Made by a program: the position numbers and the translations under genes. The notes under the pieces are model-generated. The model was not told the origin of the DNA, did not search any database, and was given only the letters and a program-made list of their open reading frames with translations. 64,000 nt of DNA from Apostichopus japonicus (Eukaryota; Echinodermata; Holothuroidea; Aspidochirotida; Stichopodidae): NCBI RefSeq assembly GCF_037975245.1, contig NC_092569.1, positions 19,337,501 to 19,401,500 of the forward strand, read 5' to 3'. Positions 61,740-64,000 of the stretch are shown here, piece by piece; positions within the stretch are counted from its first letter, which is position 1, and each line of letters begins with the position of its first letter.

Positions 61740-64000
61740 TATCAGCAAATATTCGACATTCTGTAAGTTAACATTGTTTTTTGTCTAAACATTTTAAGAA
61801 AAGTCAACCAGGAAAGAACCTGGCTACGAAAACAAAACAACGAACCGAACCAACTGATCCACTGTCAACCTCAGTCCCATTACGCCGAGACTGTGAGGTG
61901 TGCATTACGATTCCTCTAGAGGGAACATAATGCAGCACAAACTCTAAGACAAAATGCTGAGAAGATCTTTGTTGTGTAATAAACAATACATGTTGCTGTC
62001 GTCAGTCCTGAGTAGATGTTGAATAAACCAGCCTATATCGTCACGAGGCATCTCTCACACATAATGTAACACAAAATTAGCTTACTGAAAAAATGGTAAG
62101 TGCAAGTTAATTTGATTTAATGCCAGGATTTTGATCAAATATTAAAATTCTGAAATAACTGTCATTAAGATATCAGACAGGCTGTATGCCTTGAATTACT
62201 TTAGCTCTCACAAACGCATCTCAGATACGTAAAAGATTGACTCCTATCGGTTGGTTAACGGTTGGAAATGGAATAGCTAAAATGACCTAATTTGTGCTTT
62301 GTTATCATAATCATTGTCAGGTATCATCATTGCTTTTTCTGCCTTAATGTGAAAGCACAATTTAAAACAGATGGTTGTGAAAATAAGTAGGATTGAAGGT
62401 GATATAAACTTTTTTAGAAAGTATTTAGTTCTATGTTGATATTACTCCTTGTGAGATGCCTCTGTTTACATACAAATAGATGGCAGTATTTACATTTACA
62501 GTACTATCAGAATACATGTTCATACGTTTCGTTTCTGTTGATGTTTGTTGTGATTATAATCAAAGACATTACAGAGAAATCAGCTATCATGTATGGTTGG
62601 TAGGATATGTTAGTTTAAAACTTCTATCTATGTTTTGAGGCCTTGAAAGTGACTAGTTTAGTGTGTTATTCAATGGAACGATTAATTGATGTACACCATC
62701 TATATCTGTCTGTCGGTCTACTGCGTATCTATATAAACCGTTTATAGTGTAATAGTTTGTGGACCTTCCTATATCTAACTATTGATCAAAGTCCCTGGTT
62801 TATGGAGGAAGTACACAAGAACTGTTGCGACTATCGTTTCAGAAGTCGTATCAGATAAAGTATGCAATCATTGTAGTGTACGCATGTACTATGTACATCT
62901 GAGATGTATCAAGCAACCCGATCGTCTTTCCGGTAAAAAATACTACACGTAATTATATCACTTTTTGTTGAGTATTTCAGTTATGGAACATAACCTGAAG
63001 CAACACATGATTAAAAAAAAATACACTTAATCTGAAACTATAAATGTTTGGAAATCAAGTTTAATATATATACTTGAACTTATCAGGCACAAGATATAGT
63101 TAGCTCATTTTAAAGAAAGCTTGTGCCATGGTTAGTTCTTTACATAACCTGAAGATAAAATGATCGAAAAATGTTTATTCTACTATCTTGACATTTATCA
63201 GACTGTAGATACGGTTTGTTGTTGTTGTTGTTGTTGTTGTTGTGGTAAAGAATGAACCAGCCATGATTTCTTCTTTTCGATTTTAAGTCATTAACATATG
63301 GTTCATTTTTGGTATATATATCCCCCTGTAAGTTTTGCAAAGCCCTGATGTGAAATTTTGATCATTATTGTAAATCGTTGCTTAATGATTTTCAGTATTT
63401 ATGTTGCATACCCTTTCTGTTGTTACTAAATGTAGCACAGTATGACACTTGCCCTTTACCTTTTAGAATTTAGAGTAAACAGACAAGTCTACTTTTGATA
63501 TACTCTTTGAATTCAGTAAAATTTAAATGAATTATATATAATAATGTTTTAACTATTACCATATATGGATCCCATTCTCCAGGGACGTATTATGCTGGAC
63601 TTTAAAGGTGAAGGGGGGGGGGGGCAAAATTCCGACTGATTTATAAATCTGAACTTTTATGGAAAGTCCAAAGGCGAACAAATAATTTCATAAAGGAGGA
63701 GGACTGCCCTGGGGTCATTGAAAATGACTCCTACGTAGAGGGGGGGGGGTCTGGAGGTCCTCCCCACTTTCTGTTTTTAGGTATAGACGTCAAAAGGCAC
63801 ATTTCAACCTGACATGAAAGCGTTTCATCTAATACATCGTAACGTTTACTCACGAAAAAGATATTTGAATAGGAACATGTCGACAAATATGTTCAGTTTC
63901 ATCTTTCAAAAATTACCTGGGAATATTTTTACTTTCTAACTTCGACGTAACAGTTCAATCTGACGTGCAATTGGCAGAAAACGTGACGCATGTACAGAAA
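61740..64000 (+). repeat. Duplicated block U, copy 2 (cut by the window edge)
   Basis: It matches 45160-47305 in order and content, with a longer GTT run near 63217-63242. Copy 1 leads into a FREP gene, so another module may lie beyond the window. Confidence 0.75.

Noticed and set aside
1-64000. CRISPR arrays, bacterial operons, or tRNA and rRNA genes
   Set aside because: Introns, repeats and composition are those of an animal nuclear genome; no cloverleaf or rRNA-like stretches were recognised.

Overview
The window looks like AT-rich nuclear DNA from a marine invertebrate animal. Genes are split by GT-AG introns of conserved phase, intergenic space is long, and microsatellites, retroelement remnants and segmental duplications are common. 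The recognisable genes encode fibrinogen-related proteins (FREPs) with conserved fibrinogen C-terminal (FBG) blocks. This would fit an echinoderm such as a sea cucumber, but the taxon is an inference from protein style only.

Left edge: 155-426 is the last coding exon of an unrelated, unidentified membrane protein. The rest is a degenerate tandem array of one FREP gene module, all on the + strand. Copy A (6247-16372) is complete: eight exons, all phases agreeing, giving a 549-residue secreted protein. Its order is signal peptide, an N-terminal half FBG domain, TIL, TILa-like, EGF-like, then a complete FBG domain. Copy B (24799-35465) has a different leader exon, a 15-bp minisatellite in intron 2 and a 1-bp insertion that breaks exon 7. 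Copy C (49239-59036) has a 1-bp deletion in its signal exon and an 18-bp deletion that creates a stop in the EGF-like domain. Two relics lie between: D (about 20915-23900), with parts of exons 3 and 7 and a LINE fragment inside exon 7, and E (about 38700-41120), with upstream and intron 1 sequence but no exons.

The modules are separated by repeated flank blocks: block F, four copies near 18960, 36290, 41120 and 59570; block U, two copies near 45150 and 61740; and a telomere-like tandem repeat after each gene. Block U comes before copy C and appears again at the right edge, so the array probably continues. Other mobile DNA includes a solo LTR (43488-44564) and a foldback MITE with target duplication (48242-48679).

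FREPs of this type are secreted pattern-recognition lectins in other invertebrates; that role is inferred here. The most unusual points are the half FBG fused to TIL/TILa/EGF, the loss of the canonical second FBG disulfide in every copy with a displaced cysteine pair in copy C, and strong divergence of the last exon within otherwise near-identical A and C modules.
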